Translations under genes and position numbers: made by a program | DNA from: Agrococcus jenensis | Lineage (GTDB): Bacteria > Actinomycetota > Actinomycetes > Actinomycetales > Microbacteriaceae | DNA: 64,000 bases | Assembly: GCF_003752465.1 (NCBI RefSeq) | Contig: NZ_RKHJ01000001.1 | Location: forward strand, 1,054,001-1,118,000 | Direction: 5' to 3' | Shown here: in pieces, positions 34,710 through 42,900 of the stretch | Position numbering within the stretch: position 1 is the first letter of the stretch | Layout: each line of letters starts with the position of its first letter | Notes under the pieces: model-generated | The model's database searches: none | Told to the model about the DNA's origin: nothing | What the model saw: the letters and a program-made list of their open reading frames with translations, nothing else

Positions 34710-34718
34710 CCCGCACGG

Positions 34719-34757
34719 CGAAGGGCCCGGCGCAGCGCTGCTGCGGCGGGCCCTTCG
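34719..34757. terminator. Terminator between convergent isomerase-like and SDR genes
   Basis: CGAAGGGCCCG (34719-34729) pairs perfectly with CGGGCCCTTCG (34747-34757) around a 17-base loop that can itself pair (GCAGC/GCTGC). It sits in the middle of a 60-base convergent gap. Confidence 0.7.
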
Positions 34758-34769
34758 TGGCGGACGGCG

Positions 34770-35525
34770 TCAGACGGCCGTGTAGCCGCCGTCGACGAGG
34801 TGGTAGCTGCCGGTGATGAAGCTCGCGTCCTCGGAGAGCAGGAAGGCGGTGAGCGCGGCGACCTCGTCGGGCGTGCCGAGGCGGCCGAGCGCGTGCTTCG
34901 CGGCCATCCCGTCGCGCGCGGCCTGGTCGAGGTTCTGCTCGAGCAGCGGCGTGAGGATGTAGCCGGGGCCGACGGCGTTGATGCGCAGGCCCTCAGGGCC
35001 GTACTCGACGGCCGCGTTCTTCGTCAGCCCGACGACCGCGTGCTTCGTGGCCGTGTAGGCGCTGCTCATGGGTGCCGCGACCGAGCCGTGGATCGACGCC
35101 ATGTTGACGATCGCGGACTGCTGCGGGTGCTCGAGCATCGCCGGGATCTGCGCGCGCATGCCGTGGAGCACGCCCGTGAGGTTGACGTCGACGACCTTCT
35201 GCCACGCCTCCGGCGCGATGTCGGCCGTGCGCGCCGGAGCGCCGCCGATGCCGGCGTTGTTGACCGCGAGGTGGAGGCCGCCGTAGGTCTCGACCGCGGT
35301 GCGGACGACGCGCTCGGCGTCCTCCGCGGAGGCCACGTCCTGCTGCACGGCGGTCGCCGTGCCCCCCGCGGCGACGATCTCGTCGACGACCCGCTGCGCC
35401 GCGTCGACGGCGATGTCGGTCACCACGACCTGCGCACCCTCGCTCGCGAGCCGCTTGCTCACCGCCTCGCCGATGCCCGAGCCGCCGCCCGTCACGAGTG
35501 CCACCTTGCCGTCGAACCGTGCCAT
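34770..35525 (-). CDS. Short-chain dehydrogenase/reductase
   Basis: The 251-residue protein is a classical SDR: TGGGSGIG (cofactor loop, ~12-19), NNAGIGG, the catalytic Ser in NMASIHGS and YTATK, and a C-terminal GSYHLVDGGYTAV. Asp after the second strand (VVTDIAV) favours NAD(H). It lies 129 bases beyond rhaB on the same strand and could oxidise a sugar or sugar-derived alcohol; linkage to the rhamnose genes is only positional. Confidence 0.9.
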   Translation of the reverse strand: MARFDGKVALVTGGGSGIGEAVSKRLASEGAQVVVTDIAVDAAQRVVDEIVAAGGTATAVQQDVASAEDAERVVRTAVETYGGLHLAVNNAGIGGAPARTADIAPEAWQKVVDVNLTGVLHGMRAQIPAMLEHPQQSAIVNMASIHGSVAAPMSSAYTATKHAVVGLTKNAAVEYGPEGLRINAVGPGYILTPLLEQNLDQAARDGMAAKHALGRLGTPDEVAALTAFLLSEDASFITGSYHLVDGGYTAV

Positions 35526-35654
35526 CGTCCTGCTCCTTCGTCTCGAGCGCCCCGCGTGGGCGCACCATGAGATGCAACGCCCGGGCGCGCGAAGGCTTCC
35601 GGATGCTCGCCGACGGCCGAACCCGGGCGCGTCACCGCGAGCGGCAGCGCCGGC

Positions 35655-37070
35655 TCAGGCGCGGTGCCGGGGGCGGTACTCCCGCAGCTCGTGGGTCGCG
35701 CGGACGAGTGCGCGCAGCTCCTCGAGCGACTCCGGCGCCGCGCCGAGCGCGCGCGCCTGCACGAGCACGTTCCCGATCGCGGTCGCCTCGACCGGGCCGG
35801 CCACGACGGTCAGGCCGGTGCGGTCGGCCGTGAGCTGGCACAGCAGCGCGTTGCGCGCGCCGCCGCCGACCACGTGCACGCGCTCGATCGCCTGGCCGCT
35901 GATGCGCGCGGCATCCCGCAGCGTGACGGCGTAGCCCTCCGCGAGCGACTCCAGGATGCAGCGCACGACCTCCGCGCGGCCGCGGGGCGGGCGCTGCCCG
36001 CGCTCCTCGAACCAGGCGCGGATGCGCTCGGGCATGTCGCCGGGCGGGTAGAAGACGGCGTCGGTGGGGTCGAAGACCGGCACGGCCCAGTCGACCGCGG
36101 CGGCGGCCTCGAGCAGCTCCGGCAGCCCGAGCCGCTCGCCCGCCGCCTGCCACGTGCGCACGGCCTCGCTCAGGATCCACAGCCCCATGACGTTCTTGAG
36201 GAACCGCGTGCGGCCGTCGACGCCGCCCTCGTTCGTGAACGAGGCGTCGAGCGCCTCCGCGGTCGCGATGGGCGCCGGCGTCTCGATGCCGACGAGCGAC
36301 CAGGTGCCGCTCGAGATGTAGGCGCCGCCCGGCTCCATCGGCACCGCGACCACGGCGGATGCGGTGTCGTGCGACCCGATCGCGAGCACGTCGGGCGCGC
36401 CCTCGATGCCGAAGTGCGCCCGCGTGACCGCGTTGATGGGCGCGAGCCGCGTGCCGGGCTCGACGACCTCCGAGAGCAGCGTCGGGTCGATGCCCAGCAT
36501 GCCCATGAGCTCGGTGTCCCAGGCGCCGTCGAGGCGCATGAGCCCCGTCGTCGACGCGTTCGTGCGCTCCGTGACCATCCGCCCGGTCATCCAGTAGCCG
36601 AAGAGGTCGGGCAGCATGAGCAGCCGGTCCGCCGCCTCGAGGAGGCCGCGCTCGCGGTCGACCATGAGCTGGTTGATCGTGGTGAACGGCATCCGCTGCA
36701 GCCCGCAGCGCGCGTAGAGCTCCGGCTGCGCGATGACCGCGTCGACGAGCTCGAGCCCGTGCGCCGTGCGGTCGTCGCGGTACGAGAAGGGGATGCCGAG
36801 CAGGCTGCCGCGCCGCAGCAGGCCGTAGTCGACCGCCCACGAGTCGACCGCGACCGACGCGAGCGACGCATCCCGCGACGCGGTCGCGACGCCCTGCAGC
36901 GCCGCGTCGTAGAGCGCCAGCACGCTCCAGTGCAGGCCGTCGCCGATCTTCACCGGCCGGTTCTCGAAGCGCGCGACCTCGTCGAGCCGGAGCGTGCTCG
37001 GCCCGACCTCTGCCTTCACGACCCGGCCGCTCGTCGCGCCGAGGTCGATCGCGGCGACGGTCGCCGTCAT
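35655..37070 (-). CDS. rhaB: Rhamnulokinase
   Basis: This FGGY-family kinase phosphorylates L-rhamnulose at O1. The 471-residue sequence has the N-terminal phosphate loop AAIDLGATSGRVV, VDSWAVDYGLL, a YISSGTWSLVGIE block characteristic of rhamnulokinases, NEGGVDGRTRFLKNVMGLW, and VVGGGARNALLCQLTADRTG in the ATPase domain. Its ATG overlaps the stop of the aldolase/dehydrogenase gene by four bases, placing it last in rhaM-rhaI-aldolase-rhaB. Confidence 0.95.
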   Translation of the reverse strand: MTATVAAIDLGATSGRVVKAEVGPSTLRLDEVARFENRPVKIGDGLHWSVLALYDAALQGVATASRDASLASVAVDSWAVDYGLLRRGSLLGIPFSYRDDRTAHGLELVDAVIAQPELYARCGLQRMPFTTINQLMVDRERGLLEAADRLLMLPDLFGYWMTGRMVTERTNASTTGLMRLDGAWDTELMGMLGIDPTLLSEVVEPGTRLAPINAVTRAHFGIEGAPDVLAIGSHDTASAVVAVPMEPGGAYISSGTWSLVGIETPAPIATAEALDASFTNEGGVDGRTRFLKNVMGLWILSEAVRTWQAAGERLGLPELLEAAAAVDWAVPVFDPTDAVFYPPGDMPERIRAWFEERGQRPPRGRAEVVRCILESLAEGYAVTLRDAARISGQAIERVHVVGGGARNALLCQLTADRTGLTVVAGPVEATAIGNVLVQARALGAAPESLEELRALVRATHELREYRPRHRA

Positions 37071-39130
37071 CGCAGGAACGCGGCCGCGACGCCCGAGTCG
37101 ACCGGCACGTGCAGCCCGGTCGTGTGGCTGAGGTCGGGACCGGTGAGCACGGCGACCGCGTTGGCCACGTGCTCAGGGAGCACCTCGAGGCCCAGCAGGG
37201 TGCGGCCCGCGTAGTACTTGCCGAGCTCCTCCTCCTTCACCCCGTAGACCTCCGCGCGCGACGCGCCCCAGCCGCCGGCGAAGATGCCGGAGCCGCGCAC
37301 GACGCCGTCCGGGTTGATGCCGTTCACGCGCACGCCGTGCTGGCCGAGCTCCGCGGCGAGCAGTCGCACCTGGTGCGCCTGGTCGGCCTTCGTCGCCGAG
37401 TAGGCGATGTTGTTCGGGCCGGCGAAGACGGCGTTCTTCGACGAGATGTAGACGATGTCGCCGCCCATGCCCTGGTCGATGAGCGCCCGCGCGGCGGCGC
37501 GCGAGACGAGGAACGAGCCCTTCGACATCACGTCGTGCTGCAGGTCCCAGTCGGCCTCGGTGGTCTCGAGCAGCGATCGCGAGAGCGAGAGGCCGGCGTT
37601 GTTCACGACGAGGTCGACGCCGCCGAACGCGAGCACCGTCGCGTCGACCGCCGCCTGCACCTCCTCGGCCCTCGTCACGTCGCACCGCACGCCGATCGCG
37701 ACGTCGGTCGAGCCGAGCTCGGCCGCGGCGGCCCGCGCCTTCTCGAGGTCGAGGTCGGCGATCACGACGCACGCGCCGTCGGCCGCGAGCCGGGTGGCGA
37801 TCGCCTTGCCGATGCCGGATGCGGCACCCGTGACGAGCGCGACGCGGCCGGCGTGCGAGCGCGGCTTCGGCATCCGCTGCAGCTTCGCCTCCTCGAGCGC
37901 CCAGTACTCGATGCGGAACTTCTCCTCGTCGGAGATGGGCTGGTAGCGCGAGAGCGCCTCGGCGCCGCGCATCGCGTTGATCGCGTTGATCGCGAACTCG
38001 CCGGCGACCCGGGCGGTCTGCGCGTCCTTGCCGAACGAGAACATGCCGATGCCCGGCACGAGCACGATCGCCGGATCGGCACCGCGGATCGCGGGGGAGT
38101 CGGCGGTGGCGTGGCGCTCGTAGTAGGCGGTGTAGTCGGCGCGGTAGGCCTCGTGCAGCGCGACGAGCCGGGCGCGCACCTCGTCGATGGGCGCGTCGGC
38201 GGGCAGGTCGAGCACCATCGGCTTGACCTTCGTGCGCAGGAAGTGATCCGGGCACGACGAGCCCAGGGCGGCGAGCCGCGGGTGCTCGCTGCGCGAGAGG
38301 AAGTCGAGCACGACCTCGTCGTCGGTGAAGCGGCCGACCATCGGGCGGTCGGTCGACGCGAGCCCGCGCAGCTGCGCGGCGAGCTCGGCCGCGCGAGCGC
38401 GCCGGGCCTGGGGCTCGAGCGGGCCGAAGCCCTCGAGCGGCGCACCGAGCGGCTCGGGCTTGCCGTGCTCTGAGATGTACGCCTCCGCGGTGCGGATGAT
38501 CCGCAGCGAGCGCTCCTCGCACTCGTCGCTCGTGGCGCCCCACGCCGTGATGCCGTGGCCGCCGAGGATGCAGCCGATCGCCTCGGGGTGCGCGTGCTGG
38601 ATCTCGCGGATGTCGAGGCCGAGCTGGAAGCCCGGGCGGCGCCACGGCACCCACACGACGCCGTCGCCGAAGATCTGCCGCGTGAGCGCCTCGCCGTCGG
38701 CGGCGGTCGCGATGGCGATGCCGGCGTCCGGGTGCAGGTGGTCGACGTGCGGCTGCTCGACGAGCGCGTGCATCGCGGTGTCGATCGAGGGTGCCGCGCC
38801 GCCCTTGCCGTGCAGGCAGTAGTCGAATGCGGCGACCATCTCGTCCTCGCGCTCGATGCCGGGGTAGACGGCCTCGAGCCCGCGCACGCGGTCGAGCCGC
38901 AGGGCGGCGAGGCCGGCGGGCGTGAGCGTGCCGAGGTCACCGCCGGAGCCCTTCACCCAGACGAGCTCGACGTCCTGGCCGCTCGCGGGGTCGGTGGCGA
39001 CGCCCTTCGCGGAGGTGTTGCCGCCCGCGTAGTTGGTGTTGCGCGGGTCGGCGCCCAGCCGGTTGCTCCGCGCGATGAGGTCGTTGACTGCCTGGTCCAT
39101 GTCGTCTCCGTCGTCGATCCGGGCGCTCAT
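37067..39130 (-). CDS. Bifunctional rhamnulose-1-phosphate aldolase / lactaldehyde dehydrogenase-type SDR
   Basis: The 687-residue fusion has an N-terminal class II aldolase domain (residues ~10-430; DPRNTNYAGGNTS, HVDHLHPDAGIAIA zinc ligands, ILGGHGITAWG) and a C-terminal SDR domain (~435-687; TGAASGIGKA, NNAGLSLSR, YSATK). It cleaves rhamnulose-1-phosphate to dihydroxyacetone phosphate and L-lactaldehyde and should oxidise the latter to lactate. The ATG at 39130 overlaps the rhaI stop; an in-frame ATG at 39100 has a GGAG sequence 5-6 bases upstream and is an equally possible start (677 residues). Confidence 0.93.
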   Translation of the reverse strand: MSARIDDGDDMDQAVNDLIARSNRLGADPRNTNYAGGNTSAKGVATDPASGQDVELVWVKGSGGDLGTLTPAGLAALRLDRVRGLEAVYPGIEREDEMVAAFDYCLHGKGGAAPSIDTAMHALVEQPHVDHLHPDAGIAIATAADGEALTRQIFGDGVVWVPWRRPGFQLGLDIREIQHAHPEAIGCILGGHGITAWGATSDECEERSLRIIRTAEAYISEHGKPEPLGAPLEGFGPLEPQARRARAAELAAQLRGLASTDRPMVGRFTDDEVVLDFLSRSEHPRLAALGSSCPDHFLRTKVKPMVLDLPADAPIDEVRARLVALHEAYRADYTAYYERHATADSPAIRGADPAIVLVPGIGMFSFGKDAQTARVAGEFAINAINAMRGAEALSRYQPISDEEKFRIEYWALEEAKLQRMPKPRSHAGRVALVTGAASGIGKAIATRLAADGACVVIADLDLEKARAAAAELGSTDVAIGVRCDVTRAEEVQAAVDATVLAFGGVDLVVNNAGLSLSRSLLETTEADWDLQHDVMSKGSFLVSRAAARALIDQGMGGDIVYISSKNAVFAGPNNIAYSATKADQAHQVRLLAAELGQHGVRVNGINPDGVVRGSGIFAGGWGASRAEVYGVKEEELGKYYAGRTLLGLEVLPEHVANAVAVLTGPDLSHTTGLHVPVDSGVAAAFLR

Positions 39131-40287
39131 GCGCCCCAGCCGGCCTGCGTGCCGCCGACGCGCTCGGCGGCGATGCGGTCGAGGTAGCCGGAGTCGAGGA
39201 ACGCGCGCATCGGGTTCTCGGGCAGCCCCTTCGCGGCGCGGTGCTCGGTGAGCAGCGGCCGCACGTCGGTCGCGTAGGCGTCCATCATGATCTCGTTCGC
39301 GAGCAGCACGTCGCAGTCGCGGCGGGCGACCGCGAGCGCGTCGGTGTCGAGCGAGAGCGCCTTCGCGATCGCCTCCTGCACGTTGAGCACGCTGCGGATC
39401 TGGCCGGGCACCTTCGCCTCGATGTTGTGGCACTGGTCGAGCACGAGCTGCACGTCGGGGTCGCCGTAGCCGCCGCCGGCGATGAGCTCAACGACGATGC
39501 GGAAGAGCTGGAACGGGTCGGCCGCGCCGACGATGAGGTCGTCGTCGGCGTAGAAGCGCGAGTTGAAGTCGAAGGCGCCGAGCTTCCCGAGGCGCAGCAG
39601 CTGCGCGACGATGAACTCGATGTTCGTGCCGGGCGCGTGGTGGCCGGTGTCGAGCACGACCTTCGCGCGGTCGCCGAGCGCGAGGCAGTGCACGTAGCTC
39701 GTCCCCCAGTCGGGGATGTCGGTGTGGTAGAACGCCGGCTCGAAGAACTTGTACTCGAGCACCATGCGGTGCTCCTCGTCGATCTCGGCGTAGATCTGGG
39801 CGAGCGACTCGGCGAGCCGGTCCTGGCGCTCGCGGATCGAGTCCTGGCCGGGGTAGTTCGTGCCGTCGGCGAGCCACACCTTCAGGTCGCGCGAGCCGGT
39901 GGCGTGCATGACCTCGATGCACTCGAGGTGGTGGTCGACGGCCTTGCGGCGGATGCGCGCGTCGGGGTGGGCGAGCGAGCCGAACTTGAAGTCGTCGTCC
40001 TGGAAGGTGTTCGAGTTCACCGTGCCGAGCGCCACGCCGAGGTCTTCGGCGTGCCGGCGCAGCGCATCCCAGTCGTCCACCTTGTCCCACGGGTAGTGCA
40101 GCGCGACGGTCGGGGCGAGGCCGGTGTGGCGGTGCACCTCGGCCGCATCGGCGAGCTTCTCGAACGGGTCGCGCGGCGTGCCGGGCGTCGTGAACACGCG
40201 GAAGCGCGTGCCCGAGTTGCCGTAGGCCCAGCTGGGGACCTCGATCTGCAGCCGGTCCAGCTGCGCAGGTGTGGGGGTGACGGCCAT
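39127..40287 (-). CDS. rhaI: L-rhamnose isomerase
   Basis: This metal-dependent TIM-barrel enzyme converts L-rhamnose to L-rhamnulose. The 386-residue sequence belongs to the Pseudomonas/Bacillus-type family rather than E. coli RhaA: PSWAYGNSGTRF, TVALHYPWDKV, WLADGTNYPGQDS, EYKFFEPAFYHTD, LDTGHHAPGTNIEF and FDFNSRFYADDDL, containing the Glu/Asp/His metal ligands. It starts 1 base after the rhaM stop and overlaps the aldolase gene. Confidence 0.95.
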   Translation of the reverse strand: MAVTPTPAQLDRLQIEVPSWAYGNSGTRFRVFTTPGTPRDPFEKLADAAEVHRHTGLAPTVALHYPWDKVDDWDALRRHAEDLGVALGTVNSNTFQDDDFKFGSLAHPDARIRRKAVDHHLECIEVMHATGSRDLKVWLADGTNYPGQDSIRERQDRLAESLAQIYAEIDEEHRMVLEYKFFEPAFYHTDIPDWGTSYVHCLALGDRAKVVLDTGHHAPGTNIEFIVAQLLRLGKLGAFDFNSRFYADDDLIVGAADPFQLFRIVVELIAGGGYGDPDVQLVLDQCHNIEAKVPGQIRSVLNVQEAIAKALSLDTDALAVARRDCDVLLANEIMMDAYATDVRPLLTEHRAAKGLPENPMRAFLDSGYLDRIAAERVGGTQAGWGA

Positions 40288-40288
40288 G

Positions 40289-40678
40289 TCAGCTCCTAGG
40301 GGATGGGTCGAGCGCGGCGAGCTGCGCGTCGAGGTCGAAGGCGAGCGGGATGAGCTCGAAGGATCGGTCGGCGGGTGCGTCGAGGCCCTCGAAGAAGGGC
40401 TGCATCTCGGCCTGCCAGCGCGCGTTGATGTCGCGGGCGGCCATGCCGGCGAGCGACGCGTCGAGGTCGCGCGTCGTGAAGGTGCCGATGCACGTGCCGT
40501 CGTCGGCGACGAAGATCCGGTAGTCGTGCCAGCCGGTCTCGGCGAGCGCCTGCAGCATCTCGGGCCAGACGGCGGCGTGGCGCTCGCGGTAGGCGGGGAC
40601 GAGCTCTGGTCGCACGCGGAGGCGGAAGCAGACGGGACGCATGCGGGGGGCGGAGGTCGCGGCGGGCGTGATCGCCAT
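40289..40678 (-). CDS. rhaM: L-rhamnose mutarotase
   Basis: RhaM interconverts alpha- and beta-L-rhamnose. The core begins CFRLRVRPELVPAYRERHAAVWPEML and contains GWHDYRIFV and an HxxxW-type N-terminal block, as in the family. CAGGAG six bases before the ATG at 40678 supports the 129-residue form; the internal ATG at 40642 (117 residues, nearer the usual length) has no ribosome-binding site. It is the first gene of the minus-strand rhamnose operon. Confidence 0.92.
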   Translation of the reverse strand: MAITPAATSAPRMRPVCFRLRVRPELVPAYRERHAAVWPEMLQALAETGWHDYRIFVADDGTCIGTFTTRDLDASLAGMAARDINARWQAEMQPFFEGLDAPADRSFELIPLAFDLDAQLAALDPSPRS

Positions 40679-40746
40679 GGTCGCTCCTGTCCTCGTCGAC
40701 GTCGCGGCGGCCGAGCGGCTGCGCGATGGGGTGCTCGCTGCGAGCC

Positions 40747-40834
40747 AGCATGCCCGGTGGGGGTTTCGAACGCAAGCCCAAATGTTGCGATTTGGTATCG
40801 CTCGCTTGCGAAAGCGGTTTCGGATGCGTACTGT
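40747..40834. promoter_or_regulatory. Divergent rhamnose promoters with shared nested operator
   Basis: Minus strand: TTGCGT (40775-40770), 17 bases, CATGCT (40752-40747). Plus strand: TTGCGA (40806-40811), 17 bases, TACTGT (40829-40834). Inverted arms CGCAAGC (40771-40777) and GCTTGCG (40804-40810) overlap both -35 boxes, and an inner palindrome CCAAAT-GTTGCG-ATTTGG (40778-40795) lies between. One regulator bound here could control both operons. Confidence 0.65.
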
Positions 40835-40862
40835 CGCCAACATCACCGACAAGGGAGACGCT

Positions 40863-41702
40863 GTGGTCAGTCGTGAGGCGAGCATCCTCGATGCGCTCGG
40901 AGCCGTGGGCTCCGTGGCCGTCGCCGAGCTCGCTCGCGACCTCGGGGTCTCCGAGGTGACGATCCGCAAGGACCTCGACGCCCTCGAGCGCCGGCAGCTC
41001 CTGCGACGCACCCGCGGTGGAGCCGTGCTCCCCGAGCGCGGCGACGAGGGCGCCTTCCGCGACCGCATGCACCGCGAGTCGGCTGCGAAGCTCGCGATCG
41101 CGGCCGAGGCGGCGGCACTCGTCGACGACGGCGACGTCATCGCGCTCGACACCTCGAGCACCGCGCACCACCTCGCCCTCGAGCTCGTGCAGCGCCAGGG
41201 CCTCGTCGTCGTCACCCAGTCGCTGCCCACCGCGATGGTGCTGCTCGAGCGCTCCGACGCCCGCGTCATCATGCCCGGCGGCACGCTGCGCCGCGAGAGC
41301 TCCGGCCTCGTCGGTCCCATCACCGACGCGCTCGTGGGCCGCGGCCGCATCGACAAGGCCTTCGTCGGCGTCGTCGGCCTCTCCCCGGAGCGCGGGCTGC
41401 TCGAGCTCGCGACCGACGAGGCCGTCTCGAAGCAGGCGCTCGTCGCCGCGAGCGACGCGGTGCACGGGCTGTTCGACTCGAGCAAGACGCGCGGCTTCGC
41501 GCTGCACTCGTTCGCTCGCGCCGACGAGGTGACGAGCCTCATCACGGATGCGGGCGCATCCGACGACTTCGTCGAGGACTGGAGAGCGGTCGGCGTGCCT
41601 GTCACGCGCGTTCCCGTCCCCGGCGGCCAGACGACCGGCACGGCGCCGGTCCAGGCGCGGACGGGAAGCACCCGTCGCCCCACCCAGAAGGAGCATCGAT
41701 GA
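40863..41702 (+). CDS. DeoR-family transcriptional regulator of the rhamnose locus
   Basis: The 279-residue product has a DeoR helix-turn-helix (ASILDALGAVGSVAVAELA, then GVSEVTIRKDLDALERRQLL) and a C-terminal phosphosugar-sensing domain with VIALDTSSTAHHLA, MPGGTLRRES and FDSSKTRGFA. Start is GTG at 40863 with GGGAG upstream; an in-frame ATG at 40824 lies inside the -10 region and is rejected. It is the first gene of the plus-strand importer operon (ATGA overlap with the binding-protein gene) and divergent from rhaM. Confidence 0.92.
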   Translation: MVSREASILDALGAVGSVAVAELARDLGVSEVTIRKDLDALERRQLLRRTRGGAVLPERGDEGAFRDRMHRESAAKLAIAAEAAALVDDGDVIALDTSSTAHHLALELVQRQGLVVVTQSLPTAMVLLERSDARVIMPGGTLRRESSGLVGPITDALVGRGRIDKAFVGVVGLSPERGLLELATDEAVSKQALVAASDAVHGLFDSSKTRGFALHSFARADEVTSLITDAGASDDFVEDWRAVGVPVTRVPVPGGQTTGTAPVQARTGSTRRPTQKEHR

Positions 41703-42754
41703 AGATCTCACGCAAGATCGCGGGAGCACTGGCGCTCTCGGCGGCGGCTGCCGTCGTCCTCGCCGGCTGCACGTCGCGCAACGAGCCCGGCGAGTCCGCC
41801 GCACCCGGCGCCTCCGGCGGTACCGAGGGCGCGAGCGCCGAGGGCCTGACCATCGCGTTCGTCCCGAAGCTGCAGGGCATCCCCTACTTCGAGGCCATGA
41901 ACACCGGTGGCCAGCAGGCCGCGGAGGAGCTCGGCTTCGAGTGGCTCTACCAGGGCCCGACCACCGCCGACGCGGCCGCGCAGGCCGACATCGTGCGCTC
42001 GTTCATCCAGCAGGGCGTCGACGTGCTCTTCGTGGCGCCGAACGACCCGAACTCGATGGCACCGCTGCTCGAGGAGGCCCAGGCGGCCGGCATCCACGTC
42101 GCCACGACCGACACCGACGCACCCGACTCGGTGCGCGAGGTCTTCGTCAACCAGGCATCGGTCGAGGGCATCGGCCAGGCGCTGACCGACACGCTGCTCG
42201 AGGCCATGGGCGGCTCGGGCAAGTACGCGATCGTCTCGTGCGGTGAGACCGCGGCGAACCTGAACGCGTGGATCGAGGTGCAGGAGGAGTACACCGCCTC
42301 GGAGTACCCCGACGCCGAGATCGTCGACGTCGTGTACGCCGGCGAGGACCAGGCCATGGCGACGCAGATGGCGACCGACCTCATGAACAGCAACCCGGAC
42401 CTCACCGGCCTCGTCGGCGAGTGCACCTCGAGCGCACCGGGCGTCGCGCAGGCCGTGCAGGACGCCGGCCGCACGGGCGAGGTCTTCACGGTGGGCCTCG
42501 GCACGCCGCAGTCGATGCTGCCCTACCTCGAGTCGGGCGCGTCGAGCGGCTCGATCCTCTGGGACGTCGAGGCGCTGGGCTACCTCACCGGCTGGGCCGG
42601 CGTGCAGCTCGCGAACGACGGCGACCTGGGTGACCTGAGCGGCGTCGACAACGAGGCGCTCGCCGAGGCGGAGTACGACGAGGCGTCGGGCGTCCTGCTG
42701 CTCGGCCCGCCGACGGTCTTCACCGCCGAGAACGCCGGGGACTACGACTACTAG
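41699..42754 (+). CDS. rhaS: Rhamnose ABC transporter substrate-binding lipoprotein
   Basis: The 351-residue product has a lipoprotein signal ending VLAGC (Cys ~24), a Gly/Ser-rich linker, and a periplasmic-binding-protein type 1 fold (IAFVPKLQGIPYFEAMNTGGQQAAEELG, FVAPNDPNSMAPLLEEAQAAGI, in pieces). LPYLESGASSGSILWDVEALG fits the RhaS family. It captures rhamnose (anomer selection aided by RhaM). It overlaps the regulator gene by four bases and is followed by a 13-bp hairpin. Confidence 0.9.
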   Translation: MKISRKIAGALALSAAAAVVLAGCTSRNEPGESAAPGASGGTEGASAEGLTIAFVPKLQGIPYFEAMNTGGQQAAEELGFEWLYQGPTTADAAAQADIVRSFIQQGVDVLFVAPNDPNSMAPLLEEAQAAGIHVATTDTDAPDSVREVFVNQASVEGIGQALTDTLLEAMGGSGKYAIVSCGETAANLNAWIEVQEEYTASEYPDAEIVDVVYAGEDQAMATQMATDLMNSNPDLTGLVGECTSSAPGVAQAVQDAGRTGEVFTVGLGTPQSMLPYLESGASSGSILWDVEALGYLTGWAGVQLANDGDLGDLSGVDNEALAEAEYDEASGVLLLGPPTVFTAENAGDYDY

Positions 42755-42803
42755 TCACCGGCTCGGATGACCCAGGGCGCCACGGCCATCGTGGCTCCCG
42801 ACT

Positions 42804-42833
42804 GCCGGGGCGCGGCTCGCGCCGCGCCCCGGC
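42804..42833 (+). terminator. Perfect 13-bp hairpin between rhaS and rhaT
   Basis: GCCGGGGCGCGGC-TCGC-GCCGCGCCCCGGC lies 50 bases after the binding-protein stop and 67 bases before the ATPase start. Same arrangement as at 29908-29936; likely limits read-through or protects the rhaS mRNA. Confidence 0.65.
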
Positions 42834-42900
42834 ACCCCCTCACGCGACTCCCACTCGCACCACCGTGACCGACCCGGCGCCGACGCCGACCAGGAGCACC

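Noticed and set aside
40760..40800. Possible tRNA T-arm (GTTTCGAACGC)
   Set aside because: No acceptor stem, D-arm or anticodon arm can be folded around it; it is part of the rhamnose promoter region.
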